DNA from: Bryobacterales bacterium
GTDB taxonomy: Bacteria > Acidobacteriota > Terriglobia > Bryobacterales > Bryobacteraceae
Assembly: GCA_020852175.1 (NCBI GenBank)
Contig: JADZBH010000005.1
Span: 286,366-350,365, forward strand
Reading direction: 5' to 3'
Length of the DNA: 64,000 nt
The notes beneath the pieces are model-generated. The model searched no databases. It was given only the letters and a program-made list of their open reading frames with translations, and was not told the DNA's origin. Shown one piece after another: positions 9,214-18,605 of the stretch. The translations under genes and the position numbers were made by a program. Every line of letters begins with the position of its first letter. Positions within the stretch are counted from its first letter, which is position 1.

Positions 9214-9720
9214 TCACAGCCACTGGACGCCCAGGTAGAGCAGTGTCGCGGCTGCGATCACAGTGCCGCGCGGCAGCGTGAGCGCCCCCGGGTCCGCGAT
9301 GTCCAACTCGGCCCGTCGCGCATGGGGCGCTTCGGCGCGTACGGCCGAACCGAGAATGTGGCCCACGTTGGAGAGCGTCCGCCGCAGCCGTCTCTTGGAC
9401 GCTGCCAGGATGAGCGCGGCCACGCCGCCGAGTACAGCCGACAGCACGAACAGCACCAGCCACACATCGGGCCCGGCGACCGAGCCCGCGGCGGCCATCA
9501 ACTTCAAATCGCCCCCGCCCGCGGCGCGCAGCAGGTACAGCGGCAGGTACACCAGCAGCGCCAGGCCAATGCCCTTCATCGCCGCCAACGGTGAATGTAA
9601 TAGCAGGCCCGCCGCCACGCCCGTCACCGTCAGCCAGTTCGGAATCAGGCGCCACTTCCAATCCCACGCGCCCGCCAGCACGGCCAGCGCCGCCAGCACG
9701 GCCATTTGCGGTTGCGTCAT
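9214..9720 (-). CDS. Prepilin peptidase, A24 family (CpaA/TadV type)
   Basis: 168 residues, polytopic. It has both catalytic aspartates of A24 aspartic peptidases: the first in '[11 protein letters not shown]' after the first helix and the second in 'GGGDLKL'. The N-terminal methylase domain of PilD is absent, so it is the short form that processes Flp/Tad or other type IV-like pilins in the inner membrane. An extra ~40-residue hydrophilic stretch lies before the last helix. The start overlaps the stop of the upstream sulfatase gene (ATGA). No pilin or Tad secretion genes are in the window. Confidence 0.87.
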   Translation of the reverse strand: MTQPQMAVLAALAVLAGAWDWKWRLIPNWLTVTGVAAGLLLHSPLAAMKGIGLALLVYLPLYLLRAAGGGDLKLMAAAGSVAGPDVWLVLFVLSAVLGGVAALILAASKRRLRRTLSNVGHILGSAVRAEAPHARRAELDIADPGALTLPRGTVIAAATLLYLGVQWL

Positions 9721-11141
9721 GCTACCGGTTCAACGGGCGGCTTCGGTTCGCGCGCCGGGTCAAAGTCCGGATTCGGCTCCGGCATCTGCGCCTTCACTTC
9801 CTTGCGCCAGGCGTGCAGTTCCGCCCGCATCGACTCGAAGCGCTCCGGCTCGTGCGCCGCCAGCCCGTTGCGTTCGCCAATGTCGCGGCCCAGGTGATAC
9901 AACTCGGCCTGGTTCGTTTCCAGGTGTTCGATCAGCTTCCACGGGCCATGCCGCATCGCGCTGGCCGGGCGCCCCAACTGGGGACTATAGTGCGGATAGT
10001 GCCAGTACAGGCTTCGCTCGCGCAGGGGGCCTCCGCGCAACCCCGGCACGATGCTCATCCCGTCCGGACGATGTCCGGCGTCCAGCGGCGCGCCCGCCAT
10101 CTCCGCCATCGTGGCGTAGTAGTCACATGTGTAGACCGGCTCGTGGCAGGCCGAACCGGGCTTTGTCACACCCGGCCAGCGCACCAGCGCCGGCACTCGA
10201 ATTCCGCCTTCGTAAAGGTGCCCTTTGCCCAACCGCAGGGGAGAGTTGAAAGTGACCTGCCTCTGCCGCCATTCACGCGAGCTGACCCCGCCGTTGTCGG
10301 CGGTGAAAAACACCACCGTGTTTCCGGCCACGCCCATCTGGCCGAGCGTACGCATCACGCGGCCCACCGATTCGTCCACGCTGTAGATCATCGCGGCGTA
10401 TTCGGCGGAGTTCTGGCCTCCCGCGGGCGGCTTGCGGCTGAAGCGCGCCGTGATCTCCTTCTTCGCCTCGATGGGCACGTGCACGGCATAGTGCGGCAGA
10501 TAGAGAAAAAACGGATTCGTACGTTGTTGTTTCAGCCAGGAGCAGGCCCGGTCCGTCAGCAGGTCGGTGAGATATTCACCCGGACGTCCGTGTACGCCCG
10601 CCGGCTTCCCCTCCCATTCCGGATAAAAGAAACTCTTTGGCGAACCGTCCCAGGTTCCCGCGAAGTTCACGTCGAAGCCCTGATCCACCGGCAGAAAGCC
10701 GGGATCGCCCAGGTGCCATTTCCCGATGCTCGCCGTCGCGTACCCCTTCCGCTTCAGAATCTCGGCGATGGTCACTTCGCTCAGCGGCAGTTCCTTCCGC
10801 GTCACGGGCGCGCGCAATTTCGCATGGGTAGGCGTGCTCGCGTGGCCTTGCAGATGCGCCGTCAGGTGCAGCCGCGCCGGCCACTTGCCCGTCATCAGCG
10901 CCGCGCGCGTGGGCGAGCACACCGGCGCCGCCGCGTAGCCATCGGTGAACGTCATGCCCGAACGCGCCAGAGCGTCGATATTCGGCGTCTCGTAGTAGCG
11001 GCTGCCGTTGAAGCCCGTGTCGCGCCAGCCGTAGTCGTCGATCAGGATGAACACGAAGTTCAACGGACGGTCCCGCGCGGAAGCCGAAGGCGCGGCGGCG
11101 GCGGAAAGACTCGTGGACACGAAGGCGCGCCTGCTCAGCAT
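9717..11141 (-). CDS. Sulfatase (arylsulfatase A-like), probably exported
   Basis: 474 residues. The formylglycine motif C-S-P-T-R-A (residues ~72-77) follows 'GYAAAPV', with the metal-binding 'LIDDYGWRD' near the N-terminus and 'KWHLGDPG' and 'FFTADNGG' further on, so all active-site blocks are present. Such enzymes remove sulfate from polysaccharides or aryl sulfates after the Cys is oxidised by a formylglycine-generating enzyme. The N-terminus ([20 protein letters not shown]) looks like a Tat-type signal (SRRAF). It lies between a carbamoyltransferase and a prepilin peptidase in one leftward operon. The start at 11141 is chosen because it begins the signal peptide. Confidence 0.9.
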   Translation of the reverse strand: MLSRRAFVSTSLSAAAAPSASARDRPLNFVFILIDDYGWRDTGFNGSRYYETPNIDALARSGMTFTDGYAAAPVCSPTRAALMTGKWPARLHLTAHLQGHASTPTHAKLRAPVTRKELPLSEVTIAEILKRKGYATASIGKWHLGDPGFLPVDQGFDVNFAGTWDGSPKSFFYPEWEGKPAGVHGRPGEYLTDLLTDRACSWLKQQRTNPFFLYLPHYAVHVPIEAKKEITARFSRKPPAGGQNSAEYAAMIYSVDESVGRVMRTLGQMGVAGNTVVFFTADNGGVSSREWRQRQVTFNSPLRLGKGHLYEGGIRVPALVRWPGVTKPGSACHEPVYTCDYYATMAEMAGAPLDAGHRPDGMSIVPGLRGGPLRERSLYWHYPHYSPQLGRPASAMRHGPWKLIEHLETNQAELYHLGRDIGERNGLAAHEPERFESMRAELHAWRKEVKAQMPEPNPDFDPAREPKPPVEPVA

Positions 11142-11170
11142 GGCCTTTCGATTATGCCATCGCCGGGGCG

Positions 11171-12748
11171 CTATTTCTGCAACTGGAACTGGCCGACGAA
11201 GAGTGAATCGATACCGCTCGAATAGAAGCTGCGCACGGCGTCGCGCGGCGAACACACCAGAGGATCGCTGAACAGATTGAAGCTCGTGTTGAACAAAACG
11301 GGCAGGCCGGTGGAGCGCCCGAAGGCGTGCAGCAACTCCCAGAACACCTGGTTTTCCTCGCGGCGCACCACATGCACGCGCACCAGGCCATCCCCCAGCA
11401 CGGCCGGTTCAAACGTCTTCCGGTGTGACGGCTTCACACGGCCCACAGTGGCCAGGTTTCGCGCGTTCGGGCCAGCTTCGAAATACTCGCCGGCGATCTC
11501 GGACGGCACGGAGCAGGCGAATTTGCGGAACGGTTCGCGGTGCTTGATGAAGCTGTTCAGGTTCTCCGTCGAATACGGGTTCAGCGGCGAGGCGAGAATG
11601 CTCCGGTTGCCCAGCGCGCGCGGGCCGAACTCCATGCGCCCGTGCATCCAGGCGATGATCTTGCTCGTGTTCAACTCCTCGACGGCGCGTTCAATCAACT
11701 CGCCCGTCGTCAACAGATACTTGAATCGCAGTTTGCAGTTCTCCAGCACCTGCTTGATCGACTCGGACGAATACTCCGGTCCGAGCAGCAGCGACTGCAT
11801 CGGTGCGCTGCGCGGGTTGCGCAACGTGCGGTGCCAGGCATGGTACACGGCTCCAATCGCCGTGCCCGTGTTGCCCGAGGCCGGCTGTACAAATACCTGC
11901 TTCCAATGGCCGCTCCGCTCGAGCGCGGCCACCAGCAGCGCGTTGAACGCCAGCCCTCCCGCCATGCACAGGTTTTCTCCCTTGCCCGCCATGTCGAGCA
12001 CAACGGTCTCCACGGCCTTCTGCACGCCGGCCGCGATATCGGCGTGCATGGCGGCAGGCGGCGCCCCGCCGCCCGCCAGACCCAGCCGCTCATGAAATTT
12101 CGCGCTGAACCCGCCGTTGCTCAAGCGGTGGTTGTCGTAATAGCTCCGGTCCACGCGCGGCAGCTTGCCTGGCGTGTATTGAAGAATGTCGAGAAACAAC
12201 GGCGCGAAACGGTCCGTGCCTCCGCAGGAGAGCCACTGTACCTTGTGTTCATCGGCGCTCTGATGGAAGCCGAGCAGCGCCGTCACACGGCCATACAAGT
12301 CTCCCAACGAATCCGGATAGTACAACTCACGCTCCACGCGCAGGTCGGTTCCCTCGGCGGCCCAGATCGCCCCGCAGCGCAAATCGCCCAGCCGGTCGAA
12401 CGTCAGCACCGTGGCTGATTCGAACGGCGAGGCATAGTAAGCCGACGCCGCGTGCGCCGTGTGGTGATCCACCACCACCAGTTGCGCGTTTGGAAACAAC
12501 GCACGCAGATTCAGGTGCAGCGCCGCTTCGGCGGCCAGCCCGAGCGGCCTCGCCAGCGCCGTGCACTCCACCTGCTCCGGTGTCACGCCGGCAAGGCGGA
12601 GACACTCGGCGATGGCTTCTTCCGGCAACTCGCCCGCGCGCGACGTCCGCGCCACCTTCTTCTGTTCCACCGCCGCCGCCAGAACGCCGTTGTTCAGCAG
12701 CGCCACGGCCGGGTCGTTCAGGATTCCGCCAATTCCAAGAATGATCAT
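11171..12748 (-). CDS. Carbamoyltransferase, NodU/CmcH/TobZ family
   Basis: 525 residues. N-terminal Kae1/YrdC-like ASKHA fold begins 'ILGIGGILNDPAVAL', with the metal-binding 'VDHHTAHAASAYY' (~110-122) and 'LCMAGGLAFN' later; the C-terminal YrdC-like part includes 'MEFGPRALGNRSI' and 'LPVLFNTSFNL'. The family makes carbamoyladenylate from carbamoyl phosphate and ATP and carbamoylates sugars, antibiotics or Nod factors. It starts six bases after the gltX stop and precedes the sulfatase by 29 bases. The acceptor may be a surface glycan or a secondary metabolite; no glycosyltransferase cluster is adjacent. Confidence 0.9.
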   Translation of the reverse strand: MIILGIGGILNDPAVALLNNGVLAAAVEQKKVARTSRAGELPEEAIAECLRLAGVTPEQVECTALARPLGLAAEAALHLNLRALFPNAQLVVVDHHTAHAASAYYASPFESATVLTFDRLGDLRCGAIWAAEGTDLRVERELYYPDSLGDLYGRVTALLGFHQSADEHKVQWLSCGGTDRFAPLFLDILQYTPGKLPRVDRSYYDNHRLSNGGFSAKFHERLGLAGGGAPPAAMHADIAAGVQKAVETVVLDMAGKGENLCMAGGLAFNALLVAALERSGHWKQVFVQPASGNTGTAIGAVYHAWHRTLRNPRSAPMQSLLLGPEYSSESIKQVLENCKLRFKYLLTTGELIERAVEELNTSKIIAWMHGRMEFGPRALGNRSILASPLNPYSTENLNSFIKHREPFRKFACSVPSEIAGEYFEAGPNARNLATVGRVKPSHRKTFEPAVLGDGLVRVHVVRREENQVFWELLHAFGRSTGLPVLFNTSFNLFSDPLVCSPRDAVRSFYSSGIDSLFVGQFQLQK

Positions 12749-12754
12749 GTTGAT

Positions 12755-14185
12755 TTAGACACCTGACAGCCGCCGCACGACACGTTCGCGGCCCAGGGCG
12801 GCGAACACGGCGAACGCGCTGGGGCCCACCGTCTGCCCGGTCAGCGCCGCGCGCGATCCGTTGATCAGCAGCCCCGCCTTCACGCCCTTCTCTCCGGCCA
12901 ACTCGCGCAACGCCGCTTCGGCGCCCGCCTCGGAGAACTCTTGCAGCGCGGCGATCCGCGGCGCCAGTTCGCGCAGCAACTCACGCGCCTGAGGGGCGTC
13001 CAGCTTCGCCAGAGCTTCGGGCTGCATGGGGAAATCGTCCGCGAAATAGGCCCGTCCCCTGGTGGCGAAATCGTTCAGCGTGAAGAACCGCGTACGGATC
13101 GTGTCCACCACCCAGCGGAAATGCTCCTCCGGTTCCAGCGCGGGCAGACCGGCCGCTTCGAGCACAGCCTTCACGCGCGGCGCCAGCTCCTCCACGGGCC
13201 AGGCGCGCAGATGCTGTGAGTTCAGCCACAGCGCCTTCGGGTCGATCGGATCCTCGTCGCTAAAGTTCACGACGGCGTTCGAACGGTTCACGCCGCCCAG
13301 CGAGAACGAGTCCAGCAACTCGGCGCGCGACATCTGTTCCCGGTTGTCCTTAGGCGACCAGCCGAGCAGGCACAGGAAGTTCACATACGAGTGCGGCAGG
13401 AAGCCCGCGTCGCGGTAGGTGGTCACGCTCACCACCGGGCCATGCTTGCGCTTGGAAAGCTTCGCGCCGTCGGGCGCCACCAGCAGCGGCAGGTGGGCGA
13501 AGGCCGGAAGCTCCGCCTTCAGCGCCTCGAAGATGAGGATGTGCTTGAAAGTGTTCGACAGGTGATCCTGCCCCCGGATGACATGGCTGATGCGAAGCGC
13601 GGCGTCGTCGGCGCAGGAGGCCATGTGATAGGTGGGCATTCCGTTGGAGCGCAGCAACGCGAAGTCCTCCACGTCGCCGGCCGATTTGGACTGCTCGCCG
13701 TAGACGCCGTCCTTGAACGCGATCGTGCGCTCCGCCTCCCTGGGCACGCGGAAACGCAGCACGAACGGCTCGCCGCCCGCCGCCCGCCGCCCGCTCTCCT
13801 CCGGCGTCAACTCGCGCATGCCGGGGTTGTACAGCCACGGCCCCCTGCCCGAACCGGACGAGGGAGCCTCCTCGCCGGTGTTGGCCGCCGGCGTGAAGTC
13901 GCGGTAGGCGTGGCCCGCCTCGAAGATGGCCCAGGCGGCCTTCGTGTGCAGTTCCAGACGGTCGCTTTGCCGGTACTCCTCGTCCCAATCCAGTTCCAGC
14001 CAGCGCAGCCCGTCGTAAATCGACTGCAGCGAAGCCTCCGTATTGCGCTCGACGTCGGTATCGTCGATGCGCAGAACCATGACGCCCTGGTGATGCCGGG
14101 CGTACAGCCAGTTGAAAATGAAGGTGCGGGCGCTGCCGATGTGGAGGTAGCCCGTGGGGGAAGGCGCAAAACGAACTCTAACCAT
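12755..14185 (-). CDS. gltX: Glutamyl-tRNA synthetase
   Basis: 476 residues, class I synthetase. The HIGH motif is in 'SPTGYLHIGSART' at residues ~8-20 and the KMSKS-type motif is 'AKLSKRKHG'. It charges tRNA-Glu in the cytoplasm. The ATG at 14185 directly precedes the canonical VRVRFAPSPTG start; a longer reading was rejected. The gene is the first of a leftward run with the carbamoyltransferase six bases downstream. Length and motifs are standard; whether it also charges tRNA-Gln depends on gatCAB/glnS, not visible here. Confidence 0.96.
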   Translation of the reverse strand: MVRVRFAPSPTGYLHIGSARTFIFNWLYARHHQGVMVLRIDDTDVERNTEASLQSIYDGLRWLELDWDEEYRQSDRLELHTKAAWAIFEAGHAYRDFTPAANTGEEAPSSGSGRGPWLYNPGMRELTPEESGRRAAGGEPFVLRFRVPREAERTIAFKDGVYGEQSKSAGDVEDFALLRSNGMPTYHMASCADDAALRISHVIRGQDHLSNTFKHILIFEALKAELPAFAHLPLLVAPDGAKLSKRKHGPVVSVTTYRDAGFLPHSYVNFLCLLGWSPKDNREQMSRAELLDSFSLGGVNRSNAVVNFSDEDPIDPKALWLNSQHLRAWPVEELAPRVKAVLEAAGLPALEPEEHFRWVVDTIRTRFFTLNDFATRGRAYFADDFPMQPEALAKLDAPQARELLRELAPRIAALQEFSEAGAEAALRELAGEKGVKAGLLINGSRAALTGQTVGPSAFAVFAALGRERVVRRLSGV

Positions 14186-14264
14186 GTGTGTTGGGGGTAA
14201 CCTTCCATTGTAGCGGCCCGCGCGCGGGCCCGGCTTCGGGGCCATGCCGCGGGCGCGCCGGGCA

Positions 14265-15014
14265 TCACCCGCCGGTCATCCGGCGGTACAGATCACGGAA
14301 CTGCTCCAGGGTCAACTGCTCCGCGCGGAGGCCCGCCTCGGGCTGCGATTCAATCGTCTCGCGGCCGAAGATGGGCGCCAGGTTATTTCGCAAAGTCTTG
14401 CGTTTATGTTTGAAACAAAGTCCCAGGAACGCAAGCATGGGAGTCGGGTCGCCAAGTTCATTCGCCGGAAGCGGGTCCAGGCGGATGACCGCCGAATCCA
14501 CTCTCGGCGGCGGGGAAAAGGCGCCTGGCGGCACTTTGAACAGCAGCTTCGAGTGAGCGTGCAATTGCGTGGCTACCGTCAGGAAGCCGTAATCGCGAGA
14601 GCCGGGCTTGGCCGTCACACGCTCGGCCACCTCTTTCTGGATCAGGAAGACGGCCCGTTCCAGCAGCTTTCCCATCGCCAGCGTGCGTTCGATGACGGGC
14701 GAGGTGATGTAGTAGGGCAGGTTGCCCGTCACCACGGCGCGGCCCCACTGCGTCAAGTCCGTGGCGAGCACGTCCTGCGCCACGATCTTCAAGCGTGGTT
14801 CGCCCCGGAAACGCATCATCAGCCGGGCCACCAGTTCGGGATCCACTTCGATCGCGTACACCTTGCCGGCACGTTCCAGCAGACGCTCGGTGAGGACGCC
14901 TTCGCCGGCTCCAATTTCGATCACCTGATCGGCATGTTCGGGAATGGCCGCGGCGGCGATTTTTTCCAGCGTCGCCGGGCGGCGCAGAAAGTGCTGGCCT
15001 AATTTCTGTGGCAA
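14265..15014 (-). CDS. rsmA: 16S rRNA (adenine1518-N6/adenine1519-N6)-dimethyltransferase
   Basis: 249 residues with the KsgA/RsmA hallmarks: 'KLGQHFLRRP' start, SAM motif I 'VIEIGAGEGVLTERLL', and the catalytic motif IV 'TGNLPYYITSP'. It dimethylates two adjacent adenosines in the 3' helix 45 of 16S rRNA during small-subunit assembly. A TTG codon at 15014 is the start that gives the standard N-terminus, with TGAGGA immediately upstream. It precedes gltX by 79 bases and follows the anti-sigma-like gene by 22 bases. Confidence 0.95.
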   Translation of the reverse strand: MPQKLGQHFLRRPATLEKIAAAAIPEHADQVIEIGAGEGVLTERLLERAGKVYAIEVDPELVARLMMRFRGEPRLKIVAQDVLATDLTQWGRAVVTGNLPYYITSPVIERTLAMGKLLERAVFLIQKEVAERVTAKPGSRDYGFLTVATQLHAHSKLLFKVPPGAFSPPPRVDSAVIRLDPLPANELGDPTPMLAFLGLCFKHKRKTLRNNLAPIFGRETIESQPEAGLRAEQLTLEQFRDLYRRMTGG

Positions 15015-15036
15015 TCCTCAGAGTAGCGTGGAGCGC

Positions 15037-15648
15037 TTAGCCGCGCACGTCCATCTGGCTGCGCCGGACGGTAATGCGCACACGGCCCGAGGAGGGCTGG
15101 CCAAACCGGGTGGCCGGCTGGAAGCGCGTGCACAGCAGCGTGTTTTCCAGGCTCCGGCGAAGCACGGGATCCGTAGTCCAGCGCTGGCTTGCGGGCAGCG
15201 AATATTCCATCACCCGTCCCTGCTCGTCAATGGAGACATCCACCACGATGTCTTCGTCGCCCAATCCGAACGCGAGCGAGCTCACCACGCCCGGCTCGGT
15301 GGACATCGACGTCGGCACGTCGCTTTGAATCTCGCCGATCACAGGATAGCTGGTAAGCACCATGGAAAACAGCACCACGGCGCTCAACAGTCCGCCCGTC
15401 ACCGGAACGGCATAGGGGCGCATCAGGTTGTTCATCAGCAGACGGAACCGCCCGGCTAGGTATGCGGCGGCGCTGGACGGGTTCGCCCACATCCGCCGCC
15501 GCTGCGCCTCCCGGGAGGCCATCACGCGCAAACGCGACCCCAGGCGCGAAGGCAGCTCGTGCCGGGGCAGCGCGGCCAATTGGGCGCTCAACGCGGCGTC
15601 GCCGCGAAGCTCGCTCTGGGTACCGGATCTGTCCTCGCTATACGGCAT
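15037..15648 (-). CDS. Membrane protein partnered with ECF sigma factor; TonB-C-like domain (putative anti-sigma)
   Basis: 203 residues with one membrane segment (~85-107). The cytoplasmic N-terminus is charged and helical ('LPRHELPSRLGSRLRVMASREAQRRR'), placed where an anti-sigma domain would be, but it contains no Cys/His zinc-finger pattern. The periplasmic part (~130-203) reads like a TonB C-terminal/energy-transducer fold: 'VVDVSIDEQGRVMEYSLP', 'LENTLLCTRFQPATRFGQPSSGRVRITVRR'. The start has GGAAGG upstream and lies 25 bases after the sigma factor gene, the standard sigma/anti-sigma order. An anti-sigma role is inferred from position only; the TonB-like end suggests envelope sensing. Confidence 0.6.
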   Translation of the reverse strand: MPYSEDRSGTQSELRGDAALSAQLAALPRHELPSRLGSRLRVMASREAQRRRMWANPSSAAAYLAGRFRLLMNNLMRPYAVPVTGGLLSAVVLFSMVLTSYPVIGEIQSDVPTSMSTEPGVVSSLAFGLGDEDIVVDVSIDEQGRVMEYSLPASQRWTTDPVLRRSLENTLLCTRFQPATRFGQPSSGRVRITVRRSQMDVRG

Positions 15649-15673
15649 GTCCGCCTTCCTCTTCCTGGCTTAT

Positions 15674-16372
15674 TCATTCGGCGGCGCAGAGCCGGAAGCC
15701 GGATCCCCGCCGCCCTTGCAGTCTAAGTTCCAGCGCCTCGCGCAAAGCTTCCCGCCCGCGCAGAATTCGTGACTTCACCGTTCCCAGGTTGGCCTGCAAG
15801 ATATCAGCGATCTCTTCGTAGCTGAGCTCCTCGATATCCCGCAGCACAACAGCCGAGCGGAAGGCCGGTTTCAGCGACGACAGCGCTTCTTCGATCATCG
15901 CTCGCGCCTCCGCGTTGGCGAACGAGTCAAACGGGGACCGCTCGTTATCCTCCAATACCTGGTGAAAATGGATTCCTTCGCTTACCTCTTCCTCCAGCCC
16001 GACCTCCTGGCCCCGCTTGCGCTCGAACCAGCGCCGGTGATTGTGCGCCTCGTTCACGGCAATCCGGTAGATCCAGGTCTTGAGACTGCTTTGGGACCGG
16101 AAGGAGCCGATATTGCGGAATACCTTGAGGAAGACCTCCTGCACAACATCGGCCGCGTCGGCCGGATTCGCCAGCAGACGGTACACCAGGTTGTACACGG
16201 GGTGTTCGTAGAGTGCGAGAAGCTGTTCGTAGGCCGCGTCATCGCCACGCTTCAACCCTTCGACCAGCCGCGGTTGCGGCCCCGCCGTCAGCGGCAAAGC
16301 CGGATCGGCCTCCGCCGGCTCCCAGGGAGCGGCGTGCATGCCCGTTTCGAAGCTGACCGTTCCGTCGGCCAT
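15674..16372 (-). CDS. ECF RNA polymerase sigma factor (RpoE family)
   Basis: About 232 residues. Region 2 is clear ('YEHPVYNLVYRLLANPADAADVVQEVFLKVFRNIGSFR', with DVVQEVFLK) and region 4 ends with 'LSYEEIADILQANLGTVKSRILRGREALRE', a standard helix-turn-helix for the -35 element. An N-terminal ~40-residue extension precedes region 2. The ATG at 16372 is chosen, with GAGGG about 11 bases upstream; a TTG at 16396 is possible. It is followed by the membrane protein that is its probable regulator. The regulon cannot be predicted from the window. Confidence 0.9.
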   Translation of the reverse strand: MADGTVSFETGMHAAPWEPAEADPALPLTAGPQPRLVEGLKRGDDAAYEQLLALYEHPVYNLVYRLLANPADAADVVQEVFLKVFRNIGSFRSQSSLKTWIYRIAVNEAHNHRRWFERKRGQEVGLEEEVSEGIHFHQVLEDNERSPFDSFANAEARAMIEEALSSLKPAFRSAVVLRDIEELSYEEIADILQANLGTVKSRILRGREALREALELRLQGRRGSGFRLCAAE

Positions 16373-16455
16373 GTCTTTGCGTACCCTCAACCCCAATTGT
16401 AGTCCCGAACGGAACCAGTCAAGCCCGGAACTTCACTTCGAGGTTCCCTGCCTGT

Positions 16456-17586
16456 TCAGACACCCGAACGGGCCGGAAAGTTCCCAATCACTTCGCGATA
16501 GTATTCCTCATACCGGGGAATAATGTGCCGGGAGTCGAACCGGGTGCGGGCCGCAAGCTGGGCCGCTTCCGAGAGACGGCGGTGCAGCGCCGGGTCCGTC
16601 AGCAACCGCAACGCCCGGGCCGCCTGCGCCTCCGTATCGCCCACGGCCTCCAGATAGCCGTCCACGCCGTCGCGGACCAGTTCGGAAACGCCCCCGACGC
16701 GCGTGGCCACCGGAGGTACGCCGCAGGCCATGGCCTCCAGGGCCGCCAGTCCGAACGCCTCGTGTTCGCTCGGCAGCAGCAACACGTCCGCGCCGGGCAG
16801 CAACCGCTCGATGTGGTCCTGCTTCCCGCAGAACTCCACCCGCTGGCTGACGCCCAGTTCGCGCGCCAAACGCTCGCAGGGGCCGCGCTCGGGGCCGTCG
16901 CCCACCATCCAAAGCTCGCAATCGACCGTCCGGGCCACCTCGGCCAGTATGCGAATACAATCCGCTGGCCGTTTCACCGGACGGAAGTTCGAGATGTGGA
17001 TCAGCCGCGGACGGCGTCCCTCGCCTGAACCGCGCTCACGAGGGTGGTACAACTCGCAATTCACGAAGTTGTGGATGGTCCGCATCGGCTTTTCAATGCC
17101 GAACACCTCGCGTGTACGGTCGTTCAAATACTGGCTGACCGTGGTGATGCCGTCGGAGGACTCGATGGAGTATTTCGTGATGGCGAAGTAGGAGGGCTCC
17201 TGGCCCACCAGCGTAATGTCGGTGCCGTGCAGCGTGGTGACAAACGGCAGGTTCCGCCGCGCCGCCAGCATCTGGCGGGCGAGCAGCGCCGAAACGGCGT
17301 GCGGCAGGGCATAGTGGACGTGCAGCAGGTCCAGTTCGTAGCGCTCGGCCACCTCGGCCATGCGGCCGGCCAGCGCCAGGCAGTAGGGCGGATAGGCGAA
17401 CAGGGGGTAGTTGGCGACCTCAACCTCGTGGAAATGAATATGCTCGGATTCCACCGGCAGCCGGATGGGATGCGCGTAACTGATGAAGTGAATCTCGTGG
17501 CCGCGCAAGGCCAGTTCCAGGCCCAGTTCGGTGGCCACAATGCCGCTTCCGCCATAGGTGGGGTAACAGGTGATCCCGATTCTCAT
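16456..17586 (-). CDS. bshA: N-acetyl-alpha-D-glucosaminyl L-malate synthase (bacillithiol pathway)
   Basis: 376 residues, the usual BshA length, GT-B fold of GT4. The N-terminus 'IGITCYPTYGGSGIVATELG' and the 'HEIHFISYAHPIRL', 'DLLHVHYALPHA' and 'PFVTTLHGTDITLVG' segments are diagnostic of BshA, and the donor site 'LLLPSEHEAFGLAALEAMACGVP' is intact. It transfers GlcNAc from UDP-GlcNAc to L-malate, the first step of bacillithiol. The start at 17586 gives the canonical N-terminus; a longer frame was rejected. bshB and bshC are not in the window; the PIG-L deacetylase at 25 kb is not a close BshB match. Confidence 0.9.
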   Translation of the reverse strand: MRIGITCYPTYGGSGIVATELGLELALRGHEIHFISYAHPIRLPVESEHIHFHEVEVANYPLFAYPPYCLALAGRMAEVAERYELDLLHVHYALPHAVSALLARQMLAARRNLPFVTTLHGTDITLVGQEPSYFAITKYSIESSDGITTVSQYLNDRTREVFGIEKPMRTIHNFVNCELYHPRERGSGEGRRPRLIHISNFRPVKRPADCIRILAEVARTVDCELWMVGDGPERGPCERLARELGVSQRVEFCGKQDHIERLLPGADVLLLPSEHEAFGLAALEAMACGVPPVATRVGGVSELVRDGVDGYLEAVGDTEAQAARALRLLTDPALHRRLSEAAQLAARTRFDSRHIIPRYEEYYREVIGNFPARSGV

Positions 17587-17603
17587 CCTCGCCTCGTCAA
17601 AGG

Positions 17604-18605
17604 TCATCGCACGGCCGGTTCCCAACGCAACGTGGCGTAACCGATCGCACCGGCGATGTTTTCCGCTGGGTGTGGGATGCTGCCGCCGCCGAACCAGATG
17701 CGCAGCGTGCCATCATTTCCCGGCTCCACATGCGGGTCGCACACCACTTGAGCCATCCACGGCGCTGTTCCGGCGAAGACGGCGGATTCGCGCACACGCT
17801 CCCAGCGCACGCCGTCGGCCGAGCGCGCCAGGCCGATCCGGCGCTTTTCGGCATGGTCGCGCCCTGTGTAGAGCATCCACCACCAGCCTTCGGCCTGCCA
17901 CACCGCCGGTTCGCCCAAGCCGTTTTCGTCGAACGTTCCAGGGGCGCCCAGTTCCATCACGGGCGATTCGCGCAGTTTCTCCCAGGCGATGCCATCGCGG
18001 GAGCGGGCCACGCCCAGCCGCTGCCGCCGCGCGCGATCCTCACCCAGGTAAAAGAGATACAGCCAGCCGCCCGCTTGAATCACATAGGGATCGGCGGTGG
18101 CGCGTTCGTCCCAGGCCCCGCGCGGGCCGAAGGGAACCACGGGCGCGGCCTCCTTGCGCCACGTCCGGCCGTCGCGGGAACGGGCCAGGCCGATCCGGGG
18201 TGGCGAACCGGCCTGATACCAGTAGTAGAACTCGTCGTGGAACCAGAGCGCGGCGCCATTGGCGGCAATATAACTTCCTTCCCAGGTGGCGGCTTCAGGC
18301 GACAGCACCTTGCCTTGTTTGGTCCAGGCGATGCCATCGGCGGAGGTGGCAAGCCCGGTGTGCCAGGCCGTGCCGTCGAACCCCGAATAGAAGTTGAACC
18401 ATTGGCCGTCCCGCCACACCAGCGACGGGTTCAGCGCATCCACCGCGTCGAATTCGCCCGCCGCGCCGCGCCCCAGCACCGGTTCCGGCCGCACCGCGAC
18501 GCGTGCCTGCACCTGGCGCCGCGCGCCTTCGGGCGCCGGCAGCGTGAAATCGGCGTAGGGACGGCATCCCGCAAGCAGGGCCGCGGCCAGCAAGATTCGT
18601 TTCAT
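17604..18605 (-). CDS. Lipoprotein with five-bladed propeller, glycoside hydrolase family 43/32-like
   Basis: 333 residues with a lipobox 'LLAGC' (Cys 14). The mature protein is a beta-propeller of repeated 'GLARSRDGRTW', 'GVARSRDGIAW', 'GLARSADGVRW' blades and 'WYQAGSPPRIG', a pattern of GH43/GH32/GH130-like proteins. A catalytic acid in 'DALNPSLVW' is a candidate but the full triad was not confirmed, so it could be a binding protein only. Its start overlaps the stop of the histidine kinase gene (ATGA), so the two are co-translated. It may be a surface glycan hydrolase or glycan sensor working with that kinase. Confidence 0.72.
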   Translation of the reverse strand: MKRILLAAALLAGCRPYADFTLPAPEGARRQVQARVAVRPEPVLGRGAAGEFDAVDALNPSLVWRDGQWFNFYSGFDGTAWHTGLATSADGIAWTKQGKVLSPEAATWEGSYIAANGAALWFHDEFYYWYQAGSPPRIGLARSRDGRTWRKEAAPVVPFGPRGAWDERATADPYVIQAGGWLYLFYLGEDRARRQRLGVARSRDGIAWEKLRESPVMELGAPGTFDENGLGEPAVWQAEGWWWMLYTGRDHAEKRRIGLARSADGVRWERVRESAVFAGTAPWMAQVVCDPHVEPGNDGTLRIWFGGGSIPHPAENIAGAIGYATLRWEPAVR

